From Candidatus Ribeiella danica (lineage in GTDB: Bacteria; Chloroflexota; Chloroflexia; Chloroflexales; Roseiflexaceae): a stretch of DNA of 64,000 nt. The position numbers and the translations under genes are program-made. This document shows, in pieces, positions 10,697 through 18,985 of the stretch (position 1 is the stretch's first letter; every line of letters starts with the position of its first letter). The stretch spans positions 2,356,001 to 2,420,000 of the forward strand of contig JADKFS010000001.1 of NCBI GenBank assembly GCA_016717335.1, in the 5' to 3' direction. The notes beneath the pieces were generated by a model. It made no database searches. It saw nothing but the letters and a program-made list of their open reading frames with translations, and was not told the origin of the DNA.

Positions 10697-11239
10697 CGGC
10701 GCCTCCTTCGCTTCAATCTGCCTGTGACAAGCACAGGCGTCAGTCTCCTGACGCGATTCATGTCCTGCCGGTTCCACTACTTCAGCTGTCGGGGGGCTGC
10801 GCGCCCCCCGCGCCCCCGCGGGTGGGGGTGGGCCGCCACCCCCACCGCCCCCCTCCCGGGGCTTCGCCCCTGGACCCCAAAATAATCCTGCCTCGTTTGC
10901 GATGCTTGATGTGCATGCCTGGCGACATCTACGCGCGGTGGAAGACAACACGTCCGATCGGAGTGGTACAAGGCATGCGCCACGAACCGTGGAGCTGATC
11001 CGGCATCATTTGCCGGAGGGGGACTGGGGGAACCGGCGTGGGTTCCCCGGGTACCCTTTGGGTGCTGGGGGGCCGGGGGCGCAGCGTCCCGGAAAAAGGA
11101 AACGCTATCGGCACGACCTACAGGCGGGGGGGCCGGGGCGCCGCGCCCCCGCTAAATCCCACAACCACAGGCCGCGGCCAATTTGGTATACTAGAGCACC
11201 AACATGATCGACCAGCCTGATTTCAGACGGAGCGCTCAC
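10697..11239. repeat. Intergenic: dispersed GC-rich repeat and promoter of the next gene
   Basis: Positions ~10790-11100 are the longest direct copy of the ~250-bp repeat, with GC-rich ends (GGGGGGCTGCGCGCCCCCCG at the left, GGGGGCGCAGCGTCCCGG at the right). A TATACT -10 box lies at 11187-11192, implying transcription from about 11199. This favours the 11240 start over the ATG at 11204 for the next gene. Confidence 0.65.
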
Positions 11240-11731
11240 ATGCCCAGCCAGGAGGACATCGCTAATCAGCAGAGCTTGCTGCAGACCTACCGCCGAAACC
11301 TCGCGACCTACCTGGAACAGCAGGCTGCGCAGGGTGGCCCGGCGTTCACCTCTCCGGGGGTGATCGGCGGCATCTACGAGGCCCGCCAGGAGATTGCGCG
11401 GATCAAGCAGATTCTGAGCGGCTGGGGCGTGCCGGCCGACGACCACCCCAACGATCAGGCGCCCGCGCCTGCCGTCGCGCCCGCGCCGCCCGCTGTCCCG
11501 CCCACCTCCACCCAAGTCGACCGGGTCAAGCTGCGGCAGATCATCACGGACTTCTTCTCCGACGACGAGCTGCGCGAGCTGTGCTTCGATCTCGGCATCG
11601 ACTACGAGAACCTGCCGGGCGCGGGCAAGGCCGCCAAGGCGCGCGAGCTGGTCGCGTACGCCCAGCGCCGCGGCCGCATGCAGGACCTGGTGACGACATG
11701 CCAGCAGCTCCGGCCAAACGCGCCATGGTAG
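11240..11731 (+). CDS. Effector-associated domain (death-like) protein
   Basis: The 163-residue protein has an N-terminal block seen in Chloroflexota and cyanobacterial conflict-system proteins (LLQTYRRNLATYLEQQAA, GVIGGIYEARQEIARIKQIL), a Pro/Ala linker, and a C-terminal effector-associated domain (LRQIITDFFSDDELRELC, GIDYENLPGAGKAAKAREL). Such domains resemble metazoan death domains and recruit effectors to NTPase-based immune or apoptosis-like systems. Here no effector is fused. The stop overlaps the downstream deacetylase start by seven bases. The start at 11240 follows GGAG. Confidence 0.7.
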   Translation: MPSQEDIANQQSLLQTYRRNLATYLEQQAAQGGPAFTSPGVIGGIYEARQEIARIKQILSGWGVPADDHPNDQAPAPAVAPAPPAVPPTSTQVDRVKLRQIITDFFSDDELRELCFDLGIDYENLPGAGKAAKARELVAYAQRRGRMQDLVTTCQQLRPNAPW

Positions 11732-12675
11732 AAAACACGAGGGCAGCCGCGGCGCCGATCGATCTTGCGCCCTACGGCATCGACTCGCTCTGGCTCAGGC
11801 CCGCGCCGGCCGAGCGCGCGATCCTGATCGCCTACCCGCACCCCGACGACGAGAGCTTCAGCAACGGCGGCACGATCGCGCGCTACGCCGACCAGGGCGT
11901 GGCGGTGCACTACGCCTGCGCGACCCGCGGCGAGTGCGGCACGGTCGACCCGCAGTACCTTGAGGGCTACGCCGACGTGGCCGCGATGCGCACGGCCGAG
12001 CAGACCTGCGCTGCCCAATCGGCCGGGCTGGCGGGCGTGCACTTCCTCGGGCACCGCGACTCGGGCATGCCCGGCACCCCCGACAACGACCACCCCGCCG
12101 CGCTGGTCCAGGCGCCGCTTGAGCGCGTCGCCGGCCAGCTGGTCGCGCTGATGCGCGCGCTGCGGCCCCAGGTGGTGCTGACCTACAACTCCTACGGCGG
12201 CTACGGCCACCCCGACCACATCTACCTGCACCACGCCACCCGCGCCGCCTTCTTCGCGGCGGGCGACCCTGCGCGCTACCCCGAGCAGATCGCGGCCGGA
12301 CTCGCGCCCTGGCGTCCGGCCAAGCTCTACTACCCGACCTTCGGCGCGCGCGCGGCCAGGGTCGCCGTCGGCGCGCTGCGCGTGGCCGGATGGAGCCCGC
12401 GCCGGGTTGGGCAGAACGCCGACGTGGACGCCGTGCGCTTCCTTGAGGAGGCCACCCCGGTCACGACCGTGGTCGACTGCGCGGACTGGCTGGAGCCGAA
12501 CCTGCGCGCGAAGATGTGCCACCGCAGCCAGCTCGGCGGCATGGCCTTCTACGAGCGGCTGCCGCGCCCGCTGGCCCGCCGGCTGCTCGGCTCCGAGCAC
12601 TTCACCCGCGTCGTGCCGAGCTGGGATGGATCGGGGCACCACGAGCGCGACCTGTTCGAGGGAATCGAGGAATGA
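11725..12675 (+). CDS. PIG-L family deacetylase (LmbE-like)
   Basis: These zinc-dependent enzymes remove N-acetyl groups from sugars, as in mycothiol, bacillithiol or GPI precursor synthesis. The 316-residue protein carries the zinc motif PHPDDESFSNGG near its N-terminus and the second motif GGYGHPDHIYLHHAT. The length fits the family. Its start overlaps the stop of the effector-associated domain gene, so the two are probably co-translated; whether the enzyme is that protein's partner or merely a neighbour is not resolved. Substrate unknown. Confidence 0.88.
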   Translation: MVENTRAAAAPIDLAPYGIDSLWLRPAPAERAILIAYPHPDDESFSNGGTIARYADQGVAVHYACATRGECGTVDPQYLEGYADVAAMRTAEQTCAAQSAGLAGVHFLGHRDSGMPGTPDNDHPAALVQAPLERVAGQLVALMRALRPQVVLTYNSYGGYGHPDHIYLHHATRAAFFAAGDPARYPEQIAAGLAPWRPAKLYYPTFGARAARVAVGALRVAGWSPRRVGQNADVDAVRFLEEATPVTTVVDCADWLEPNLRAKMCHRSQLGGMAFYERLPRPLARRLLGSEHFTRVVPSWDGSGHHERDLFEGIEE

Positions 12676-12680
12676 GCCAT

Positions 12681-12766
12681 TTCCACCGCAGATGAATGCA
12701 GATCAACGCTGATTGAGTCTACAAAAGAGCGAATTTGCGTTTATCCGCGTCCATCTGCGGTGGAAA
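12681..12766. repeat. Inverted-repeat element (15-bp arms)
   Basis: TTTCCACCGCAGATG and its reverse complement CATCTGCGGTGGAAA bound an ~85-bp low-GC segment between two genes. It is MITE-like in layout but has no visible target duplication. The right arm lies just upstream of the next gene's ribosome-binding site. Confidence 0.8.
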
Positions 12767-12779
12767 AACGAGAGGGATC

Positions 12780-13202
12780 ATGCTGAACCTAGACACAAGT
12801 ACGGATTTTGGCGCGCGGGTCGCGCGGCGGCTGGCCGAGGAGCGCCTGATCTGGCTGACGACGGTGCGGGCCGACATGGTGCCGCAGCCCAGCCCGGTCT
12901 GGTTTCTATGGCAGGACGGCACGTTCCTGATCTACAGCAAGCCGAACACCCAGAAGCTGCGCAACATCGAGCGCAACACGGCGGTGTCGCTCCACTTCGA
13001 CGGCGACGGGCGCGGCGGGAACATCATTATCTTCGCCGGCGCCGGCAGGATCGAACCGCAGGCGCCGCCAGCCCACCAGGTCGCGGAGTACGCCGAGAAG
13101 TACGCCGAGCTGATCAAGCGGATCGGCGTGACCGCCGAGCAGTTCGCCCTGGCCTACTCGGTCCCGCTCCTGGTGACGGCGACCGGCCTGCGCGGGCACT
13201 AG
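12780..13202 (+). CDS. Pyridoxamine 5'-phosphate oxidase-like flavin/F420 protein
   Basis: The 140-residue protein has the split-barrel fold signature: IWLTTVRADMVPQPSPVWFL, FLIYSKPNTQKLRNIERN and NTAVSLHFDGD. It belongs to the small PPOX-like group related to mycobacterial F420-binding proteins, so F420 or FMN is the likely cofactor and the reaction is unknown. The ATG at 12780 follows GAGAGG. Confidence 0.8.
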   Translation: MLNLDTSTDFGARVARRLAEERLIWLTTVRADMVPQPSPVWFLWQDGTFLIYSKPNTQKLRNIERNTAVSLHFDGDGRGGNIIIFAGAGRIEPQAPPAHQVAEYAEKYAELIKRIGVTAEQFALAYSVPLLVTATGLRGH

Positions 13203-13609
13203 CAAGCGTTGGAACGTTCCGACGTGCGAGCGTTCCGACGTCAATTGGTTACCCGGCGATTGTGACGCCGATCAGCGGCCGATGCCGACAGCCGCGGCTG
13301 CGACTCGGCCGCGGCCACGGCGTGGTAGAGCGCGATGCTGTCGACCTCGTCCTGTTTCCTCTCATAGTGTGTCGCTGGCCCTCACCCCCTGGTCCCCTCT
13401 CCCAGCCGGGAGAGGGGGATTCTTTTGGCAGCAGGGTGCGGTCGCTACACGACCGCACCCTGCTGCCTGGAATCGATCCCCGTCCCTGGCGGGGGTGATC
13501 CGGCGCATCGCCACGCCGCCTGCACGTAGCGCTCAGCATTCAGCATTCGGCATTCGGCACTCAGCATTCAGCATTCAACGCTCAACGTTCAACGTTCAAC
13601 GTTCAACAT
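13203..13609. repeat. Intergenic: hairpin-type repeat and CGTTCAA array
   Basis: The span 13376-13500 is a copy of the hairpin repeat family. Its centre is a perfect 18-bp inverted repeat (13427-13444 and 13450-13467) with a 5-nt loop. Then 13540-13625 is an array of CATTCGGCA, CATTCAGC and CGTTCAA words that runs into the 3' end of the ABC ATPase gene. Confidence 0.8.
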
Positions 13610-14701
13610 TCAACGTTCAACGTCCAGCAGGCTGATCGCCTCGGGCCGCAGCGCCAGCGCGAGCGGCGCGCCGACCTCCGGCAGCACAGCGCCGTCGAGC
13701 TCGAACTCAAGCTCCTGCCCGCCGGCGTGCCGAATGGTCAGGCGGGTGCGGCTGCCGCGAAACGAGCGGCCGACCACGTCGCCGCGGATCAGGTTTGGGG
13801 CGGGCGCCTGCTCGGCCGGCGCGACCCGGGCGGCCTCGGGCCGCAGCACAGCGATCGCGCGGTCGCCCGGTCGTGCCCACACAGCATGGTCGGCCGCAAG
13901 CAAGCGACCGAGCGGCGTGTCGAGCAACACGCCGCCGGCGCCATGCTCCAGCACCCAGCCGCCGACCAGGTTCGTGAGCCCCAGGAAGCGTGCGGCGAAA
14001 ACGGTCGCGGGGTGGCGGTAGACCGACTCCGGCGGCCCCTGCTGCTCGATCTGCCCGGCATTCATGAGCACCAGCCAGTCGGCGATCGCGAACGCCTCGG
14101 CCTGGTCGTGGGTCACGTAGATGCTGGTCACGCCCACGCGCTTGAGGATGTCGCGCAGCTCGTCGAGCAGGCGCTCGCGCAGCGCGCGGTCGAGCGCGCC
14201 GAGCGGCTCGTCGAGCATCAGCAGCCGCGGGCTGGGCGCCAGGCTGCGGGCCAGCGCCACGCGCTGCCGCTCGCCGCCGGAGAGCTCGTAGACGCGCCGG
14301 CGGTCGTAGCCCGCCAGGTCGACCAGATCGAGCATCTCGGCGACCCGCGCGGCGACCCGCGCGGGCGGCAGGTTCTGCATGCGCAGCCCAAACGCCACGT
14401 TGCCGGCCACATCGCGGTGCGGGAACAGCGCGTAGTCCTGGAACATCAGCCCGAAGCCGCGCTGGTGGACCGGCACATCGTCGATCGGCCGCCCGTCGAA
14501 GACCACCTGCCCGCGGTCGAGGCGCTCGAGGCCGGCGATCACGCGCAGCAGCGTCGTCTTGCCGCAGCCCGACGGGCCGAGCAGGCAGACCACCGCGCCG
14601 CGCTCGACCGACAGGCTCACGCCGCGCAGGGCCGGGGTGCCGACGTAGGACTTGTGCACGTCGCGGATGTCGAGCAAGGGAATGTCGGTCACTTCAGGCA
14701 C
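13610..14701 (-). CDS. ABC transporter ATP-binding protein (thiamine/iron/polyamine type)
   Basis: The 363-residue importer ATPase has Walker A LLGPSGCGKTTLL, Q-loop MFQDYALFPH, signature LSGGERQRVALARSL, Walker B LLMLDEPLGALD, H-loop VTHDQ and a C-terminal TOBE-like regulatory half ending in LRPEAISLLDVE. It belongs to the CUT1/FbpC/PotA group. The thiamine-binding protein lies 2.3 kb away on the other strand, so thiamine is a plausible substrate, but no permease gene is in the window. The start is uncertain (TTG 14707 or GTG 14701) because upstream DNA is a repeat array. Confidence 0.85.
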   Translation of the reverse strand: MPEVTDIPLLDIRDVHKSYVGTPALRGVSLSVERGAVVCLLGPSGCGKTTLLRVIAGLERLDRGQVVFDGRPIDDVPVHQRGFGLMFQDYALFPHRDVAGNVAFGLRMQNLPPARVAARVAEMLDLVDLAGYDRRRVYELSGGERQRVALARSLAPSPRLLMLDEPLGALDRALRERLLDELRDILKRVGVTSIYVTHDQAEAFAIADWLVLMNAGQIEQQGPPESVYRHPATVFAARFLGLTNLVGGWVLEHGAGGVLLDTPLGRLLAADHAVWARPGDRAIAVLRPEAARVAPAEQAPAPNLIRGDVVGRSFRGSRTRLTIRHAGGQELEFELDGAVLPEVGAPLALALRPEAISLLDVER

Positions 14702-14775
14702 TGACAAGATGACAAGATGACAAGATGAGGCAATCGCATCTTGTCATCTTGTCACCTTGTCACCTTGTCATCTTG
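14702..14775. repeat. ATGACAAG array followed by its inverted copy
   Basis: Units of ATGACAAG run one way, then after a short spacer (GAGGCAATCGC) units of CTTGTCAT/C run in the opposite orientation up to the ferritin stop. The array can fold into one long imperfect hairpin between two same-strand genes. Confidence 0.85.
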
Positions 14776-15267
14776 TCACCCGGCCCGCGCGGCCATCTGG
14801 CGATCGAGCATGAACAGCGCGGCGCCCTGCCCGCCGGTCATCTTGAGCTGCTCGATCACCTGGCTGGCGTTCTTCTCCTCCTCGACCTGCTCGTTGATGA
14901 ACCACTGCAGGAACGACTGCGTGGCGTAGTCGTTCTCCTTGAGCCCCAGCTCGTACAGCCGGTGGATCAGGCTGGTCACCAGCCGCTCGTGGTCGAGCGC
15001 CTGCTGGAACACGGCCAGCGGCGACTGGAACTCGCCCGGCGGCTGGTCGATCGCCGCCAGCTCCACCGTGCCGCCGCGGTCGTTCAGGAAGTCGAACAGC
15101 TTCAGCGCGTGCTCCTGCTCCTCCTGGCTCTGCAGGCGCATCCAGCGCGCGAAGCCCGGCAGGTTGGCCGCCTCGAAGTAGGCCGACATCGCGAGGTACA
15201 GGTACGAGGAGTAGAACTCGTGCTTGATCTGCTCGTTGATCGCGTTCTGCATCGTCTGGCTGATCAT
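14776..15267 (-). CDS. ftnA: Ferritin (FtnA-like iron storage protein)
   Basis: The 163-residue four-helix-bundle protein stores iron in 24-mer cages. The diiron site is visible: NEQIKHEFYSSYLYLAM in helix A, SQEEQEHALKLFDFL in helix B, and FINEQVEEEKNASQVIEQL in helix D. Length and motif spacing match bacterial ferritins without heme. It lies upstream of the ABC ATPase on the same strand with only the short repeat array between them. Confidence 0.92.
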   Translation of the reverse strand: MISQTMQNAINEQIKHEFYSSYLYLAMSAYFEAANLPGFARWMRLQSQEEQEHALKLFDFLNDRGGTVELAAIDQPPGEFQSPLAVFQQALDHERLVTSLIHRLYELGLKENDYATQSFLQWFINEQVEEEKNASQVIEQLKMTGGQGAALFMLDRQMAARAG

Positions 15268-15389
15268 CGTGGCTCCTTTCGTGTCGTCGAGAATCCCTTA
15301 TACGGAGGCTTCGCCACATCTGGATCTGAAAGCGCCCATTCTGCCCCGGGAAGCGACAGCGTGCGCCCATTGTATCATACTGGCTTGTT

Positions 15390-15520
15390 CGCGCCCTCAC
15401 CCCCCTGCCCCCCTCTCCCAGCCGGGAGAGGGGGGATTCTTGGCTGGGGTCGGGGTTTCGGCTGTGCCGAAACCCCGACCCCAGCCAGTGTTTCACCTCG
15501 CCCCTGGCAGGGGGTGGGGT
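15390..15520. repeat. Hairpin-type dispersed repeat, best-formed copy
   Basis: The flanks are CCCTCACCCCCCTGCCCCCC with GGGAGAGGGGGG on the left and CGCCCCTGGCAGGGGGTGGG on the right. The centre is a perfect 22-bp inverted repeat (15441-15462 and 15466-15487) with a 3-nt loop. Confidence 0.9.
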
Positions 15521-15541
15521 TAAACACCGCAGCGCCGGCGT

Positions 15542-15570
15542 TTGACAAGCGATCGGCGCCATGGTATCGT
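15542..15570 (+). promoter_or_regulatory. Sigma-70-type promoter of the TPP riboswitch transcript
   Basis: TTGACA at 15542-15547 and TATCGT at 15565-15570 are separated by 17 bases. Transcription would start near 15577, just before the riboswitch aptamer. Confidence 0.65.
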
Positions 15571-15594
15571 TACCCGCATCACAAGGACATATTG

Positions 15595-15695
15595 CTAGGG
15601 GGGCCAGGCGAGCCTGGCTGAGACTGCGGCCCAACCGATGCCGCTGACCCTTCGAACCTGACCTGGGTTATACCAGCGTAGGGAAGCGCCAGCAC
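15595..15695 (+). promoter_or_regulatory. TPP riboswitch (THI element)
   Basis: The conserved aptamer words are present in order: CCAGGCGAGCCTGGCTGAGA (P2/P3 with CTGAGA), a P3a-like ACTGCGG...CCGC stem, then ACCCTTCGAACCTGACCTGG and TTATACCAGCGTAGGGAAGC (P4/P5). It binds thiamine pyrophosphate and normally turns off thiamine transport or synthesis genes downstream. A hairpin plus T-run follows, indicating transcription termination as the output. The first + strand gene beyond it is thiB, but a tnpB insertion lies between. Confidence 0.93.
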
Positions 15696-15708
15696 GATGA
15701 GGACAGCT

Positions 15709-15738
15709 GACCACCCCCAGGTCGGCGGTCTTTTTTTG
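15709..15738 (+). terminator. Riboswitch expression-platform terminator
   Basis: A GACCACC/GGCGGTC hairpin (one mismatch) is followed directly by seven T residues. An alternative GCTGACC/GGTCGGC stem overlaps it, which is consistent with a switchable platform downstream of the TPP aptamer. Confidence 0.75.
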
Positions 15739-15759
15739 TTGGCTTGGTTGTCGTGGTAA

Positions 15760-16990
15760 GCTACTGCGGGGATTAACATCCCGCAGCTTTACTCTGGCTA
15801 GACAGCCCTGCTGCCTCCGAGTAGCGTGGCGCGCTTACACGCGCCCTGCCAAGAACACGAATGTTCTCAGCAGCGATCACATCCGCCAGCCCAGCGAAGC
15901 CACAGGATGTGCAGACAAACGAGGATTGTGTTTTCCGATCGCTTTCGCACAATGCCCGCACGACGGGCAGGTGCCAGAGGTATTCCGAGGGTCTACCCGA
16001 TGCACCGGCACACCCGACACGTGCGCCTTGTAGGCGAGAAACGCTTGGAGCTGTGCGAAGCTCCAGGAGTGGAGTGTAGCGCGCTGCGACCGTCGAGCCC
16101 TGATCCCGCGTGCGAATGTGGGTCAAATCCTCGACCGCAATCGCCCGCTTTGTGCGTTTGGCCTTCGCTACAATCCCTTTGGCGATCACGTGGTTGACGT
16201 GTTTGGCGAATCGTGCTTCTTGACCAGCCAAGATACGCAAGCGGCGGCGGCTCCCCAGCGTGCCGAGCCGTTGCAGCTTGTTTCTGAGCCGCCGATGGCG
16301 ATAGCGCACGTTCTTGATTGCCGTGCCCGAATGGATCGCCCCATCGCTATCGACGGCGATGTTGGTCACGCCCAGATCGATACCCAGCACGTCGTCAACG
16401 TCGATCGGGTCAGGCGTCTCGATCTCAGCCGTGGCGAACAGATACCAGTGCCCCCGCACGAAGGCCAGATCACTTTCGCCGCGTCGGAATGCGAGCAACG
16501 CCTGTTGACGTTGCCCGCACACAAACGGGATGGTCTGCCTACCATCAAGCGTCCAGATCGACACCGATGCGCGTTTGTAGGACAGGATGCGTTCGTCAAA
16601 CGCGACTGCACCGAGCGGAGCAAACGTGCGCTGGGTTTGCTTGTCCAGCTTGTAGGCATCCGCCACTTTGGCGACACACCGCACGGCGAGCTGCGCGGAA
16701 AGGCCGAACGTCTCCCGCACGGCGTGGTACGTCAGGCGGTGGATGGGAAACTGGCGAAACGTCTTTGCCTCCCACGCCACCTGGCTGATGTAGTCACACG
16801 CCGCGTTCGCCGTCTCAAGCGTGCGCCGAAGCGCATCCGCCTGTTCAACCGTAGGAAGGAGCTTCAGTTGTATCGTCAACTTCATATTATGAGTATACCA
16901 CAACCCGAACGCATGGGCAAGCGGCGCTTGAGTCGCCAAGGAGTCATGCGCCGCTACTCGTTTCCTCTGCTGGGGCTAAAGCCCCGCAGT
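15760..16990 (-). mobile_element. IS200/IS605-family element with tnpB only
   Basis: The unit holds tnpB on the minus strand and no tnpA. Hairpins sit at each side: CTGCGGGGATTAACATCCCG at 15765-15784 and GGGGCTAAAGCCCC near 16971-16984. These fit the subterminal palindromes of the family. Without tnpA the element would need a transposase supplied in trans. Exact ends are not determined. It separates the TPP riboswitch from thiB. Confidence 0.65.
15773..16885 (-). CDS. tnpB: TnpB RNA-guided nuclease homologue, frame disrupted
   Basis: TnpB proteins are Cas12-like nucleases guided by an RNA made from the element's end. The start MKLTIQLKLLPT at 16885 is the usual N-terminus. RuvC-I GIDLGVTNIAV and RuvC-II AIAVEDLTHIR are intact, and RuvC-III is seen in ADVIAAENI. 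Between about 15950 and 16065 the reading frame is wrong. In the +1 frame the expected sequence reappears (SFAQLQAFLAYKA, RNTSGTCPSCGHC), restoring the first half of the zinc finger, and the main frame resumes at FVCTSCGFAGLAD. Two compensating single-base changes explain this, so it is either an inactive copy or two assembly errors. Length ~370 is typical. Confidence 0.85.
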   Translation of the reverse strand: MKLTIQLKLLPTVEQADALRRTLETANAACDYISQVAWEAKTFRQFPIHRLTYHAVRETFGLSAQLAVRCVAKVADAYKLDKQTQRTFAPLGAVAFDERILSYKRASVSIWTLDGRQTIPFVCGQRQQALLAFRRGESDLAFVRGHWYLFATAEIETPDPIDVDDVLGIDLGVTNIAVDSDGAIHSGTAIKNVRYRHRRLRNKLQRLGTLGSRRRLRILAGQEARFAKHVNHVIAKGIVAKAKRTKRAIAVEDLTHIRTRDQGSTVAARYTPLLELRTAPSVSRLQGARVGCAGASGRPSEYLWHLPVVRALCESDRKTQSSFVCTSCGFAGLADVIAAENIRVLGRARVSAPRYSEAAGLSSQSKAAGC

Positions 16991-17026
16991 TTCCAACTCG
17001 CGAGGTTCCGATGAAAGGAGACCAGG

Positions 17027-18247
17027 ATGCGAAGATTTCTGATCGTGGCGCTGCTGCTGGGCCTGCTGGCGGCCTGCGGCGGCCAGTCGAGCGGCGGGCC
17101 GACCGTGGCGCCGGGCGCGACCATGGCGCCGGGGCCGACTAGCGCACAGCCGGGGGCGAGCGCGCCAACCGCGCCGGAGGCGGCGACCAGCACCACCGCG
17201 CCGGGCGGGCAGCCGACCGCCGCGCCCGAGCCGACCGCGCCGCCCGCCCCGACCGCGCCCAGCGCGGCCGGGCAGCGCACGCTGGTCGTGATGGCCCACG
17301 ACAGCTTCAGCGTCAGCGAGGACGTGCTGAAGGCGTTCGAGCAGCGCGAGGGCGCGACCGTCCAGGTGCTCAAGTCCGGCGACGCCGGCCAGGCGCTCAA
17401 CAAGGCCATCCTCAGCAAGAGCAGCCCGCTGGCCGACGTGCTGTATGGCGTCGACAACACCTTCCTGAGCCGCGCGCTGGCGTCCGGCATCTTCGAGCCC
17501 TACGCCGCGCCGGCGCTGAAGGACATCCCCGATCGCTTCAAGCTCGACCCCAGCAACAGCCTGCTGCCGGTCGACTACGGCTACGTCTCGATCAACTACG
17601 ACAAGGCCTACCTGGCGAAGAACAACCTGGCGCCGCCGGCCAAGCTCGAAGACCTGACCAAGCCTGAGTGGAAGAGCCGGCTGGTCGTCGAGAACCCGGC
17701 CACCTCCTCGCCCGGGCTGGCGTTCATGCTGGCAACGATCGGGCGCTTCGGCACGAGCGGCGGCTACACCTGGCTGGACTACTGGAAGGATCTGCGGAAG
17801 AACGACGTGCTGGTGTCGAGCGACTGGAGCGACGCCTACTACACCCAGTTCAGCGGCTCCAGCGGCCAGGGCCCGCGCCCGCTGGTCGTCTCGTACGCCA
17901 GCAGCCCGCCGGCCGAGGTGTTCTTCAGCGACGGCAAGCTCACCGAGCCGCCGACCGGCGTGATCGATGACGGCAGCTTCCTGCAGGTCGAGTTTGCCGG
18001 TATCCTCAAAGGCGCCAGGCAGCCCGAGCTGGCCGCGCGCTTCCTGGACTTCATGCTCGGCAAGCAGTTTCAGGAGGACATGCCGCTGCAGATGTTTGTC
18101 TACCCGGTCGCGCAGGGCGCGGCGCTGCCGGAGCTGTTCACGAAGTTCGCGCCGGTGCCCGCGCAGCCGCTGGCCGTGCCGCCCGACCAGATCGACCAGA
18201 ACCGCGAGCAGTGGATCGACGAGTGGACCAGGGCGGTGCTCCGGTAG
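17027..18247 (+). CDS. thiB: Thiamine ABC transporter substrate-binding protein
   Basis: The protein is a lipoprotein (GLLAACGGQ lipobox) with a Pro/Thr/Ala linker to about residue 85. A TbpA/ThiB-type binding domain follows: TLVVMAHDSFSVSEDVLKAF, VLYGVDNTFLSRAL, LLPVDYGYVSINYDK, ENPATSSPGLAFMLATIGRF, VVSYASSPPAEV. It captures thiamine or its phosphates outside the cell and delivers them to an ABC importer. The TPP riboswitch 1.3 kb upstream on the same strand is the expected regulator, but an IS insertion in opposite orientation now lies between them. Confidence 0.9.
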   Translation: MRRFLIVALLLGLLAACGGQSSGGPTVAPGATMAPGPTSAQPGASAPTAPEAATSTTAPGGQPTAAPEPTAPPAPTAPSAAGQRTLVVMAHDSFSVSEDVLKAFEQREGATVQVLKSGDAGQALNKAILSKSSPLADVLYGVDNTFLSRALASGIFEPYAAPALKDIPDRFKLDPSNSLLPVDYGYVSINYDKAYLAKNNLAPPAKLEDLTKPEWKSRLVVENPATSSPGLAFMLATIGRFGTSGGYTWLDYWKDLRKNDVLVSSDWSDAYYTQFSGSSGQGPRPLVVSYASSPPAEVFFSDGKLTEPPTGVIDDGSFLQVEFAGILKGARQPELAARFLDFMLGKQFQEDMPLQMFVYPVAQGAALPELFTKFAPVPAQPLAVPPDQIDQNREQWIDEWTRAVLR

Positions 18248-18524
18248 AGGATTGGTTGCGGCAATGCGCCTGATCACCCCCCCTGCCCCCCCCCTCCCCC
18301 GGGGGAGAGGTGACTGGGTCGAGGTTTCGGCTGCGCCGAAACCCCGGACCAACCCTCTCCCGTGGCGACGGAGAGGCAGTACCGCCAACTGCAAAAAAAC
18401 AGCTGAAAGGTCCTGGCAGGGGGTGGGGTGATTCGGTGCATCAAGCCAGCACTGGCACACAAGTTGCTGCACTGCAGCATAGGTACCGATTCGACAAGAC
18501 GTACGTGACAGAGGAGGACTGGGC
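18248..18524. repeat. Intergenic: degenerate hairpin-type repeat
   Basis: CACCCCCCCTGCCCC and TGGCAGGGGGTGGGGTGATT flank an imperfect palindrome around GGTTTCGGCTGCGCCGAAACC (18325-18345). The remainder up to the next start contains nothing recognisable except the ribosome-binding site AGGAGGA at 18511-18517. Confidence 0.7.
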
Positions 18525-18881
18525 ATGGAAGAGAAAAGCTATCTGAACTATCTGCCGATCGCGCTTGGCGCGGCGCTGGTGGCGTTTGTGATCTCGCTGG
18601 TGATGCGGCGGCAGCGCAAGCCGCGCAGCTTCCGCGACGACCCGATCGGCGCGCTGAAGGACCGCGGCGAGATCGTCGCCGGGCGGGCCCAGGAGGCCAC
18701 CGAGGAGGCGCTGGCGCGTCTGCAGGCGACCCTCGACGAGATCCGCGACCGCATGCCGGAGGTCAGCCGCAAGCAGCTGAACAAGGGCCGCAAGAATGTC
18801 AACCATCGGCTCGCCGACCTGAGCAGCCAGGCGCAGGATCTGCTCAAGGAGCTGCGCGCGAGCGGCGTGTTCAGCCGCTAG
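18525..18881 (+). CDS. Small membrane protein with amphipathic helical tail
   Basis: The 118-residue protein has one transmembrane helix (residues ~9-26, LPIALGAALVAFVISLVM) followed by a charged, heptad-like helical region. It resembles YtxH-type small membrane proteins in layout. No catalytic motif. It stands alone between repeats; function unknown. Confidence 0.65.
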   Translation: MEEKSYLNYLPIALGAALVAFVISLVMRRQRKPRSFRDDPIGALKDRGEIVAGRAQEATEEALARLQATLDEIRDRMPEVSRKQLNKGRKNVNHRLADLSSQAQDLLKELRASGVFSR

Positions 18882-18894
18882 CCAGGGTGCTTTC

Positions 18895-18985
18895 GAGCCT
18901 TTCTGCTTCGCGTGGGGGCAGGGGGGTGAGGGGCAGCGGCGCGACACCAAGAGCCGAGAACCTGACGGTTCTCGGCTCTTGGCAC
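18895..18985. repeat. Hairpin-type repeat with 16-bp palindrome
   Basis: GTGGGGGCAGGGGGGTGAGG precedes a perfect 16-bp inverted repeat (18947-18962 and 18967-18982) with loop TGAC. It sits between convergent genes and may serve as a terminator for both. Confidence 0.8.

Noticed and set aside
16118..17014. + strand open frame opposite tnpB
   Set aside because: It mirrors the tnpB coding strand and contains none of the motifs of a tnpA transposase; tnpB has RuvC motifs on the other strand.
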